NCBI GenBank assembly: GCA_934385225.1
Contig: CAKRPQ010000001.1
Coordinates: forward strand, 1 to 64,000
Length of the DNA: 64,000 bases
Source of the DNA: an uncultured Eubacteriales bacterium
GTDB taxonomy: Bacteria; Bacillota; Clostridia; Oscillospirales; CAG-272
Direction of reading: 5' to 3'
Below the pieces are notes generated by a model. The model did no database searches. It saw nothing but the letters and a program-made list of their open reading frames with translations, and had not been told where the DNA came from. Shown piece after piece: positions 57,988 to 64,000 of the stretch. The first letter of the stretch is position 1, and each line of letters starts with the position of its first letter. A program made the position numbers and the translations under genes.

Positions 57988-58812
57988 TCATTTTTCGGTC
58001 GGTTCTTTTTCAAGATTTTCAAGATTGCGCGTTATGACCGCGCGTCCGCGCCACGAATAGGCGCGCTCGGCAAATTCCACGTCCGTCATATTTTTCAAGT
58101 CCGACGACGTGAGAAAAGGCGTTAAGCTCTCGCGGAAAAACTTTATCTCCGTAAAATTGCCCTCCTTTATCGCACGCTTTGTGTGCGGGCAGGCGAGCTG
58201 ACAGATGTCGCAGCCCCACGCCGTGCCGTTCTCACGGAGCATTTTAAGCTCTTCCTCCGTAAGTTCGCCTTTCCTTTGCGATATTTCGGAAAGGCAGAAT
58301 TCGAAATTCCCGTCCTTAAAGCCGGGACAGGCGCGAAGGCACGCTCCGCAGTCCTCACAGTGCTTTATTTCACCCGCGCGGCACTCAATCTTCATATCGG
58401 TAACGATTTCGCCGATAAACACGAGCGACGAATATTTCTCGGTTATGAGCAGTCCGTTCCTTCCGACAACGCCCAGACCCGCTTTCGCCGCCGCCTTTAT
58501 CTCCGCTATCGGCGAATGGTCCGAAAAACCCGCGAATTTGTTATTCGGAAAAGCCTCCGCAAGATTTTTCGTCACGCGCGCGAAAAAACCCTTAAAGAAT
58601 ATGTGGTAATCGCGCGGTGTCGCGTAGAGTGAAATGTTCCTCTTTTCGGGAAAAAAAGCGCAGTAAGGCACGGCAAGCATTATCGCCGTCCCGTCCGAAA
58701 TGCCGGCGCGTTCGAGAAGATACGCGCGCTTTATCTCACAGTCGGAGAGCGGTATCGGCGCAAAATATTCGATCCCCTCCGCACGGATAGCGTTTTCTAT
58801 AATTCCGTCCAT
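57988..58812 (-). CDS. queG: QueG-like epoxyqueuosine reductase family protein
   Basis: A 274-residue iron-sulfur protein like QueG, which reduces epoxyqueuosine in tRNA to queuosine using cobalamin. Two cluster motifs are present: CEDCGACLRACP (about 150-161) and WGCDICQLACPHTK (about 198-211). The C-terminal RAYSWRGRAVITRN is like the family. It is shorter than the roughly 310-380 residues of classical QueG because the C-terminal repeat domain is missing, so it may be a paralogue. Its start overlaps the ABC-F stop by one base (TGATG). Confidence 0.75.
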   Translation of the reverse strand: MDGIIENAIRAEGIEYFAPIPLSDCEIKRAYLLERAGISDGTAIMLAVPYCAFFPEKRNISLYATPRDYHIFFKGFFARVTKNLAEAFPNNKFAGFSDHSPIAEIKAAAKAGLGVVGRNGLLITEKYSSLVFIGEIVTDMKIECRAGEIKHCEDCGACLRACPGFKDGNFEFCLSEISQRKGELTEEELKMLRENGTAWGCDICQLACPHTKRAIKEGNFTEIKFFRESLTPFLTSSDLKNMTDVEFAERAYSWRGRAVITRNLENLEKEPTEK

Positions 58813-60755
58813 CAGACGTCCGTTTCCTCGTATATTTCGAGAAGCCTGTTCTCTATTTCCGTTTTTCTCTCGTCCAGCTCTGCCGCGCGCATATAGTCGC
58901 TCGCCGCCTCGCCGTAAAGTTCTTCTTCAACCTTTTGAAGCTCCTCTTCGAGCTTTTTCGCCTCGTTTTTCAGCCGTTCGATGCGCTTCTGTTCGCGCCT
59001 TATGTCCGCCTGGCTCTGCTTTGCGGCAAGGTACTGCTCCCTCTCCGAGGTGTTCTTTTCCGCTCTGCTCTCCGTAACGCCCGCCTTTTCGCGTCTCGTC
59101 TCCCTGAACGCTCTGTATTCGTCGTAGGCGTGACCGTCCCCGCCGCACCTGAAATCGAGCAGCTCGTCCGCCAGTCCCGCGGGCTTTATCTCTATTATCC
59201 GCGTCGCCAGCTTGCTGATGAAATATCTGTCGTGCGAAACGGTGACAACAGTCCCGTCGTATTTTTCGAGCGCCTCTTCGAGCGCCTCGCGCGAGCCGAT
59301 GTCAAGGTGGTTCGTCGGCTCGTCGAGAATGAGCAGATTCATTTTAGAGAGTATCAGCTTCGAGAGGGTGAGTCTTGCGCGCTCGCCGCCGCTCAGCACC
59401 GACACCGTCTTATAAATGTCGTCTCCGAAAAAGCGGAAGAGCGCGAGCGTGTTTCTTATCTCCGTCTCCGTCAGCGTCGGATAGGCGTTCCAAAGCTCGT
59501 CGAGTACCGTGTTTTCGGGAGTCAAATTCTGATTTTCCTGGTCGTAGTAGCCGATTTCGACGTTATACCCGATTTCGACGCTTCCGCCCGTCTGGCGGAG
59601 CTTGCCGAGCAGGATCTTTATGAGCGTGGACTTGCCGCACCCGTTCGCGCCGACGATAAACACCTTTTCGTTCTTCTTCACAAGGAACGAGAGGTCGTCA
59701 AAAAGTCTCTTTTCGCCGAACGCCATCGAAAGGTGCTTCACTTCAAGCACGTCGTTTCCGCTTTCGAGTCCTTTTTTGAACGTGATGCGTATATTTTTCG
59801 GGTCTTCCTGCGGTTTTTCGAATTTCACCATCTTGTCGAGGAGCTTCTGACGGCTCTCGGCGGCAATGATGTTCCTCTCGCGGTTCCACGCGCGCTGCTG
59901 TTCGATGTACGCTTCCTGTCTCGCTATCTCCTTCTGCTGGTTGCGGTAGCGTCTCTCCGCCGCCTCGCGGTCGGCTTTTCGCTTCTCCATACTCTCGGTG
60001 TAAGAGCCGCCGTAGAGCTTCGCCGTATGGAATTCGACGCAGAGCGTTTTGTTCGTCACGCGGTCAAGGAAATAGCGGTCGTGCGAGATGACGAGGACGT
60101 TCTTTTTGTACTGAACGAGAAAATCTTCGAGCCACGCGAGCGTGTCCGCGTCGAGGTGGTTCGTCGGCTCGTCGAGGAGGAGTATATCCGGCTCGCGGCA
60201 GAGAAGTCTTGCCAGCGCAAAACGCGTTTTCTGTCCTCCGCTGAGCGACGAGAGCGGTTTTTTCGCGTCCGCGTCGTCAAAGCCCATCTTTTTCAGTATC
60301 GACATCGCGCGGCTTTTATATTCCATACCGCCCGACGCGATAAATTTGGCGTAAAGCTCTGTATATTCGTTTGTTAAAATGCGGTATTCTTCGCTTTTCG
60401 AGTCGTGCGACTTTTCGCCGAGGAGCTTTTCAAGCTCCGCTATGCGTCTCTCGGCGCGCACAAGTTCGGGAAACGCCGCGTACATCTGCTCGCCGACGCT
60501 CCCGCCGCATATGTCCGACGTCTCAAACGCGCCGTCCTGCGTGAGAAGTCCGACGGTCTTGTCTTTTGATATATAAACAGAGCCGTGCTCCGGCTCGTAT
60601 TCGCCCGTTATCAGCTTGAAAAGAGTCGATTTTCCAGACCCGTTCACGCCGATTATGCCGAGCTTGTCGCCCTCTTCAAGCGAAAAGGACACGTTATCGA
60701 GTATCACCTTCGTTCCGACGGAGAACCCAAGGTTTTCTACACTTATTGCAGTCAT
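58812..60755 (-). CDS. ABC-F family ATPase
   Basis: A 647-residue protein with two ABC domains and no membrane segments, typical of ABC-F ribosome-associated factors. The first Walker A is GVNGSGKST and the second GANGCGKST; signatures are LSGGQKTRFALARLL and LSGGERARLTLSKLI; both Walker B motifs read LLLDEPTNHLD-like. The linker between them is long and charged. A C-terminal coiled coil (RREQKRIERLKNEAKKLEEELQ) resembles the Uup/YdiF type. It probably adjusts translation on stalled ribosomes. It starts 9 bases after the LexA-like gene's stop. Confidence 0.9.
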   Translation of the reverse strand: MTAISVENLGFSVGTKVILDNVSFSLEEGDKLGIIGVNGSGKSTLFKLITGEYEPEHGSVYISKDKTVGLLTQDGAFETSDICGGSVGEQMYAAFPELVRAERRIAELEKLLGEKSHDSKSEEYRILTNEYTELYAKFIASGGMEYKSRAMSILKKMGFDDADAKKPLSSLSGGQKTRFALARLLCREPDILLLDEPTNHLDADTLAWLEDFLVQYKKNVLVISHDRYFLDRVTNKTLCVEFHTAKLYGGSYTESMEKRKADREAAERRYRNQQKEIARQEAYIEQQRAWNRERNIIAAESRQKLLDKMVKFEKPQEDPKNIRITFKKGLESGNDVLEVKHLSMAFGEKRLFDDLSFLVKKNEKVFIVGANGCGKSTLIKILLGKLRQTGGSVEIGYNVEIGYYDQENQNLTPENTVLDELWNAYPTLTETEIRNTLALFRFFGDDIYKTVSVLSGGERARLTLSKLILSKMNLLILDEPTNHLDIGSREALEEALEKYDGTVVTVSHDRYFISKLATRIIEIKPAGLADELLDFRCGGDGHAYDEYRAFRETRREKAGVTESRAEKNTSEREQYLAAKQSQADIRREQKRIERLKNEAKKLEEELQKVEEELYGEAASDYMRAAELDERKTEIENRLLEIYEETDV

Positions 60756-60764
60756 ATCAGTTCC

Positions 60765-61403
60765 TTAAAATCTTATCTTCATTTCTTTCGCGACGCCGAG
60801 AATGCGCGCGTCTCCGCACTCAAAATCTTCGGGCGTCAGCACTATCGGTTCGTAATCTTCGTTTTCGGGGACAAGGTATATGCGGCGGTTTTCGGTGTGG
60901 TATCTCTTGACCGTCGCGCTTTCGCCGTCGACAAGGCAGGCGACGATGTCGCCCTCCTCCGCGTACTGCTGCTTTCTGAAAAGAACGAGCGAGCCGTTCA
61001 CCATACCGCAGTTCTTCATACTGTCGCCGAACACCGAGAGGTAGAAGTAGTCCCGCGGGTCTTCGCCGCGCGAAATGTCCGCCGTCTCGTAGCCGATCAG
61101 CGTTTCGTTCGTGATTATAGGTTTTCCCGCTCTTATCTCGCCTATTATGGGTATCCGAATGTTTCCGCCGATCTCCTCTTCGTCCGTGAGCGAAATTTCC
61201 GAGAGATCGACGTCGTCGCCGACGAGTTTCGAGATGTCAACGCCGAAATAATCCGCGATGAGGCGCATCTTATCCGCCTTCGGCACACTCCTGCCGTTTT
61301 TCCAGTCGGAAAGCGTCGAGGGCGCAATTCCCGTAGCTTTTGCGACCTTATATGAGGTCGATTTTTTCATATTCAGCAGTTTTTCGTAATTCGAATAACT
61401 CAT
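60765..61403 (-). CDS. LexA/CI-like repressor (HTH + S24 peptidase)
   Basis: A 212-residue self-cleaving repressor. The N-terminal XRE-type helix-turn-helix (TSYKVAKATGIAPSTLSDWKNGRSVPKADKM) is joined to a LexA-like S24 domain. The expected cleavage bond is Ala92-Gly93 (EIRAG), the nucleophile Ser128 (GDSMKN) and the base Lys166 (ATVKRYH). The HTH type is that of phage CI-like repressors, not the winged helix of true LexA, so it may answer DNA damage on a local regulon. It heads the minus-strand operon containing addAB and is divergent from a two-gene regulatory operon. Confidence 0.85.
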   Translation of the reverse strand: MSYSNYEKLLNMKKSTSYKVAKATGIAPSTLSDWKNGRSVPKADKMRLIADYFGVDISKLVGDDVDLSEISLTDEEEIGGNIRIPIIGEIRAGKPIITNETLIGYETADISRGEDPRDYFYLSVFGDSMKNCGMVNGSLVLFRKQQYAEEGDIVACLVDGESATVKRYHTENRRIYLVPENEDYEPIVLTPEDFECGDARILGVAKEMKIRF

Positions 61404-61458
61404 ATATAACCTGTCTCCTTTTTGTGCAAAACGACAAAACTTCCAAAATAGGAAAGAT

Positions 61459-61520
61459 TTCCGAAATATGCACTTGACAATAGTTCGGTTTTGCGATATA
61501 ATAGTTCCGAAATGTGAACT
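61459..61520. promoter_or_regulatory. Possible operator repeats for the LexA-like repressor
   Basis: TTTCCGAAATATGCAC at about 61459-61474 and GTTCCGAAATGTGAAC at 61504-61519 are near-identical, spaced about 45 bases apart, and flank the plus-strand promoter at 61474-61502. TAGTTCGG lies between. They are suitable repressor half-sites, though not the usual Firmicute LexA box. Confidence 0.45.
61474..61502 (+). promoter_or_regulatory. Promoter of the zinc-ribbon/sigma-like operon
   Basis: Perfect TTGACA (61474-61479) and TATAAT (61497-61502), 17-base spacer, with a 130-base leader before the first gene. Confidence 0.8.
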
Positions 61521-61634
61521 ACGCTGTCCGCTATCCGAAAAGCCCCGTTTTCGGTTTGCACGATTTACAGTTCAGTATATCACATTTCCCCTCAAAAGTC
61601 AACACATAAAAGCATTTAAGGAAAGGAACAATGA

Positions 61635-61868
61635 ATGACGAGAAACGAAAAAAATTATCTGAAAAGCTCTGAATGTGAAGGTGAAAAGCCGAGGTACTGC
61701 CGTGTTTGCGGCGAAATTATACCGAAAGGCTGTTACTATGTGAATTTCAGAGGAAAAAGCGTATGTTGCACCTGCACATTCGAAATGAAGTCGGAGGAAA
61801 TAATTCGGATTTGCGAACTCAAATCGCCCGAGAAAACGCCTGACAGGCACGGATTTACGCATGAATGA
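61635..61868 (+). CDS. Small zinc-ribbon-like protein
   Basis: A 77-residue protein with two CxxC pairs, Cys22/Cys25 (CRVCGE) and Cys44/Cys47 (CCTC), spaced like a zinc ribbon. The C-terminal third is helical (FEMKSEEIIRICEL). No family recognised. GGAAAGG lies about 8 bases before the ATG. A nearby out-of-frame ATG (61631) opens only 13 codons. It overlaps the next gene by 8 bases. Confidence 0.65.
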   Translation: MTRNEKNYLKSSECEGEKPRYCRVCGEIIPKGCYYVNFRGKSVCCTCTFEMKSEEIIRICELKSPEKTPDRHGFTHE

Positions 61869-62265
61869 TTTCCTCGGGGTATCTGCCGTGCAAAAAGAAA
61901 AGACAAAGACCGTCGAATTTCTCGAAAGTTACAGAACGAACAAGCGAATGCTCGATATGATGCGCTACGAAAAGGATTATTTTTCGGACAGAGAGCGCGG
62001 CACGGAGGCGGAAAAGGACGATTTTCTGCTGCTTCCGGGCGGCGACGAGGTTCTGCTGAAAAACAGAATGTACACCGTGCGCCGCTTCATTATGAGCCTT
62101 GGCGACAGCGACCAGAAAACGCTGCTTTTTTACCACTACATAAAAGGATTTTCGGTTGAAAAGTGTGCGGAGCTGATGAACATAGGCAGAACGAGCGCAT
62201 TCCGCCTGAAAAAGAAGGCACTCGAATCGGCGAAGAACGTGTACGACGAGAAATTCACCGCATAA
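61861..62265 (+). CDS. Sigma-70 region 4-like / phage ArpU-type regulator
   Basis: A 134-residue helical protein whose C-terminal half (LLFYHYIKGFSVEKCAELMNIGRTSAFRLKKKALESA) is a sigma region 4-type helix-turn-helix, as in phage late regulators (ArpU, RinA) and DUF1492-like proteins. The N-terminal half is charged and helical with no region 2, so it is not a complete sigma factor. Overlapping start and shared promoter tie it to the zinc-ribbon gene. With the divergent LexA-like repressor it looks like a phage-type control module. Confidence 0.7.
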   Translation: MNDFLGVSAVQKEKTKTVEFLESYRTNKRMLDMMRYEKDYFSDRERGTEAEKDDFLLLPGGDEVLLKNRMYTVRRFIMSLGDSDQKTLLFYHYIKGFSVEKCAELMNIGRTSAFRLKKKALESAKNVYDEKFTA

Positions 62266-62280
62266 AAGAAAATATATAAA

Positions 62281-62309
62281 AAAACAGGGACGAAAGTCCC
62301 TGTTTTCTT
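62281..62309 (+). terminator. Terminator after the sigma-like regulator
   Basis: AAAACAGGGA (62281-62290) pairs with TCCCTGTTTT (62297-62306), followed by CTT. Confidence 0.8.
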
Positions 62310-62324
62310 GTTAAACGACCGTGA

Positions 62325-63010
62325 GGTTGTTTTTTAGCCTCCCTTGCCATAAAAAGTCGGTAAAAGTTTTGGTCAACCTTTTTCAAAAGGGTGCAGATTC
62401 AAAAGGCAGAGCCTTTTGTCGCTCTCCGCAGAGAGCTAAGTCGGGGGTGAAAAAAGCGATGACCTCAATTCTACCGCCCCGACTATGAAAACCCTACGGT
62501 TTTTCCCGAAGCACGATGTGGAGGAGAAATGTTCTCGGCGCTTTCTTTTTGTGAGATGCCGAAGGCATCTATACTTTTATCTTTGCGCCTGTCGCATCAA
62601 AAGAAAGGGCGTTATTGGATACTATGCAACCGCACGGCTACATTAGCCTCCCGTTGTACTTCGGGAAAAACCGTAGGGTTTTCATAGGTGGAGCAGTTTA
62701 CACCCTCTATTATTGCAGACCTCACCTCCACCTTTGCCTCCCCTGTGTAAGGGGAGGTGGCGGAGGTGCGCAAGCCCTCCGACGGAAGGGTTGTCCGTCT
62801 GCGTGCCGCCGTGAAGTCGTGCAGCACTCATTAACGCTCTTTCTCTTGATGCGACAGGCGCAAGAGAAAGAGCTTCGCAGAAAGAGAAGCGCCGAGAATG
62901 TTTCGCCGTCTGCGGACGGCGACAAGGGCTATGCGCCCTTGACCGCACTCGCCTTTTGTAAAAGGCGAGACGAAAACTTTCAGTCAACGGCGAAGCTAAA
63001 CTTTCACCCG
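62325..63010. repeat. Dispersed mosaic repeat, locus 4
   Basis: About 690 gene-free bases. The first 290 carry modules in inverted orientation (CTCTCCGCAGAG, GTCGGGGGTGAAAAAAGCG, CTACGGTTTTTCCCGAAGCA). The rest has them in the forward order of the other loci: CGGGAAAAACCGTAGGGTTT, TAGGTGGAGCAGTTTAC, GCCTCCCCTGTGTAAGG with CCTCCGACGGAAGGGTTG, the CTCTTTCTCTTG stem and GGGCTATGCGCCC. Confidence 0.8.
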
Positions 63011-63014
63011 TCCC

Positions 63015-63278
63015 TCATATCTGTTTATGAACGCTCTTATATTCATCATAATACTTATAATACGGGCAGCCTCTCACGCTCCGCGAAACAAACGCAAGCA
63101 TTTCGTCCTCATCAAGCGACATCATACAGCGATAGCAGTCCTCGTCCTCATCGTAATCGTAATATTCGCATTCCTCGCAGCAGGTACTTCTTTTCCGTGC
63201 GGACGGCAGCTCTTTTTCCTCTTTTTCGCGCTCCGACTTCGGCACATAATGCGTTTTATCCCATGCTCCGTCGCTCAT
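63015..63278 (-). CDS. Small cysteine-rich protein, DUF6472-like
   Basis: An 87-residue acidic protein with CCEECEYYDYDEDEDCYRCMMSLDEDEM and a later CPYYKYYDEYK, a Cys pattern probably binding a metal. It resembles small clostridial proteins I recall as DUF6472. Function is unknown. Its start overlaps the GtrA stop by 4 bases (ATGA), giving a cysS-gtrA-DUF operon. Confidence 0.65.
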   Translation of the reverse strand: MSDGAWDKTHYVPKSEREKEEKELPSARKRSTCCEECEYYDYDEDEDCYRCMMSLDEDEMLAFVSRSVRGCPYYKYYDEYKSVHKQI

Positions 63279-63700
63279 TTTCCGCTCTTTCCTTTCCTGA
63301 AAACGATCAGTTTACTTATGAAATAGTTCAGAATGACCACAATGACGGACGCCGCGATCTTCACGGCGTATTTATTATATTTGAGCCTATCGTAAAGTCC
63401 CCAGACGATTGCCTCCTGCAAGAGGAGCGTAAGAACTCTTCCGCCCGCGAACTCCGTTATCTCGCGCACGACGGGCAGAAAACCTCTCGCGCGGCTTTCA
63501 AAGACCCATATTTTATTCGTCACATACGCGAACGCGACGGCGGCGCACCATGCGGCAACGTCCGAAACGTGCACATTCGTTTTCGTCCTGTAAAGGAGAA
63601 AACTGACGGCAAAATCGACGACGGTCGTAAGTCCGCCGAAAATGAGGTACATAAGCGCCTCGCGGTATTTAATGACGAGATTTTTGATTTTTTCGAACAT
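63275..63700 (-). CDS. GtrA-family membrane protein
   Basis: A 141-residue protein with four membrane helices of the GtrA family (PF04138): YLIFGGLTTVVDFAVSFLLY, AVAFAYVTNKIWVFES, and the C-terminal VILNYFISKLIVFRK. Members flip lipid-linked sugars or assist cell-surface polysaccharide assembly. No glycosyltransferase is adjacent in the window. It lies 6 bases after cysS. Confidence 0.85.
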   Translation of the reverse strand: MFEKIKNLVIKYREALMYLIFGGLTTVVDFAVSFLLYRTKTNVHVSDVAAWCAAVAFAYVTNKIWVFESRARGFLPVVREITEFAGGRVLTLLLQEAIVWGLYDRLKYNKYAVKIAASVIVVILNYFISKLIVFRKGKSGK

Positions 63701-63706
63701 TTACCT

Positions 63707-64000
63707 TTACCCACCGATTTTGTAGGTTGTTCCCTCGCGCGAATCGACGAGAGTTACGCCCTTATCCGAAAGATACTTGCGTATTTCGTCCGCTCTCGCG
63801 AAATTCTTCGCCTTTTTCGCCTCTGCGCGCTCCGCAATAAGGCTTTCTATCTCCTTTGCAAAGTCCTCGTCGATTTCGGGCGTGCTCGGCTCTGCGTTTT
63901 TCAGTTTTTCGGCGTGCGCGACAAGGTCGAGCGACAGAACGCGGTCAAAATCGGCGACAAGCGCGAGCTTTGTCGCGTCACCCGCGCCCGATTTAAGCAC
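63707..64000 (-). CDS. cysS: Cysteinyl-tRNA synthetase, C-terminal part (runs off window)
   Basis: The last 97 residues of a longer protein that continues past 64000. The C-terminal segment ([47 protein letters not shown]) is typical of bacterial CysRS: the helical tRNA-binding bundle and the final strand. The catalytic domain with HIGH and KMSKS lies outside the window. Confidence 0.85.
   Translation of the reverse strand: MLKSGAGDATKLALVADFDRVLSLDLVAHAEKLKNAEPSTPEIDEDFAKEIESLIAERAEAKKAKNFARADEIRKYLSDKGVTLVDSREGTTYKIGG

Noticed and set aside
62722..62987. Minus-strand frames starting MSPSADGETFSALLF and similar at other repeat loci
   Set aside because: They are translations of the dispersed repeat modules; similar peptides appear at each locus in different frames.

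Overview
The window looks like chromosomal DNA of an endospore-forming Clostridia-type Firmicute, probably an anaerobic gut lineage. The evidence is spoIIE and a 23-residue spoVM, AddAB rather than RecBCD, the holB-ricT pair, a CotF-like coat protein, a 2[4Fe-4S] ferredoxin, and many vegetative promoters with TTGACA-like and TATAAT boxes 16-17 bases apart. Base composition is moderate to high and even, apart from one AT-rich island at about 16.2-17.9 kb. Genus cannot be told from sequence alone.

Layout. 0-5.6 kb: a ribokinase-type sugar kinase, then on the minus strand a BspA-type leucine-rich-repeat surface protein and a GH26-like glycosidase lipoprotein. 5.7-15.8 kb, plus strand: prolyl-tRNA synthetase, RodA/FtsW, AzlCD, alanine racemase, a solute-binding-like lipoprotein, YmdB-type phosphoesterase, a YibE/F membrane protein overlapping an orphan winged-helix regulator and a ribbon-helix-helix protein, then a CotF-like protein. 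15.9-18.5 kb: an accessory island with a broken 5' half of tRNA-Pro beside an intact tRNA-Pro(UGG), an AT-rich HEPN/DUF3644 gene and a tyrosine-recombinase remnant. 18.5-26.4 kb: a GH106-like enzyme, small metabolic genes, holA and a membrane protein. 26.4-34.5 kb: a complete peptide ABC transporter (oppA-B-C-D-F) with unusual subunit architectures. 35-42.5 kb: tRNA-modification genes (ttcA-like, trmN6, U32/TrhP-like), a GH29 fucosidase with a divergent AraC regulator, ferredoxin, ricT and holB. 43-50 kb: a radical SAM and ThyX-like pair, M3 oligopeptidase, spoIIE, spoVM. 50-61.4 kb: a long minus-strand operon (LexA-like repressor, ABC-F, QueG-like, membrane protein, addB, addA). 61.6-62.3 kb: a divergent operon of a small zinc-ribbon protein and a sigma-region-4-like regulator. 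63-64 kb: a DUF6472-like protein, GtrA and the 3' end of cysS.

How it fits together. Secreted or cytoplasmic glycosidases (GH26-like, GH106-like, GH29), a sugar kinase and the Opp importer suggest scavenging of host or plant glycans and peptides; PepF would finish imported peptides. The oddest material is the Opp operon: an apparently circularly permuted binding protein, a permease with a very large first external loop, an ATPase with about 240 residues inserted between Walker A and the Q-loop, and an SD-less oppB that seems to depend on translation of a 10-codon leader. The tRNA-Pro/HEPN island and the LexA-like/zinc-ribbon/sigma-like module are the other main candidates for undescribed biology. 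Four intergenic loci carry a mosaic dispersed repeat family found only between genes.
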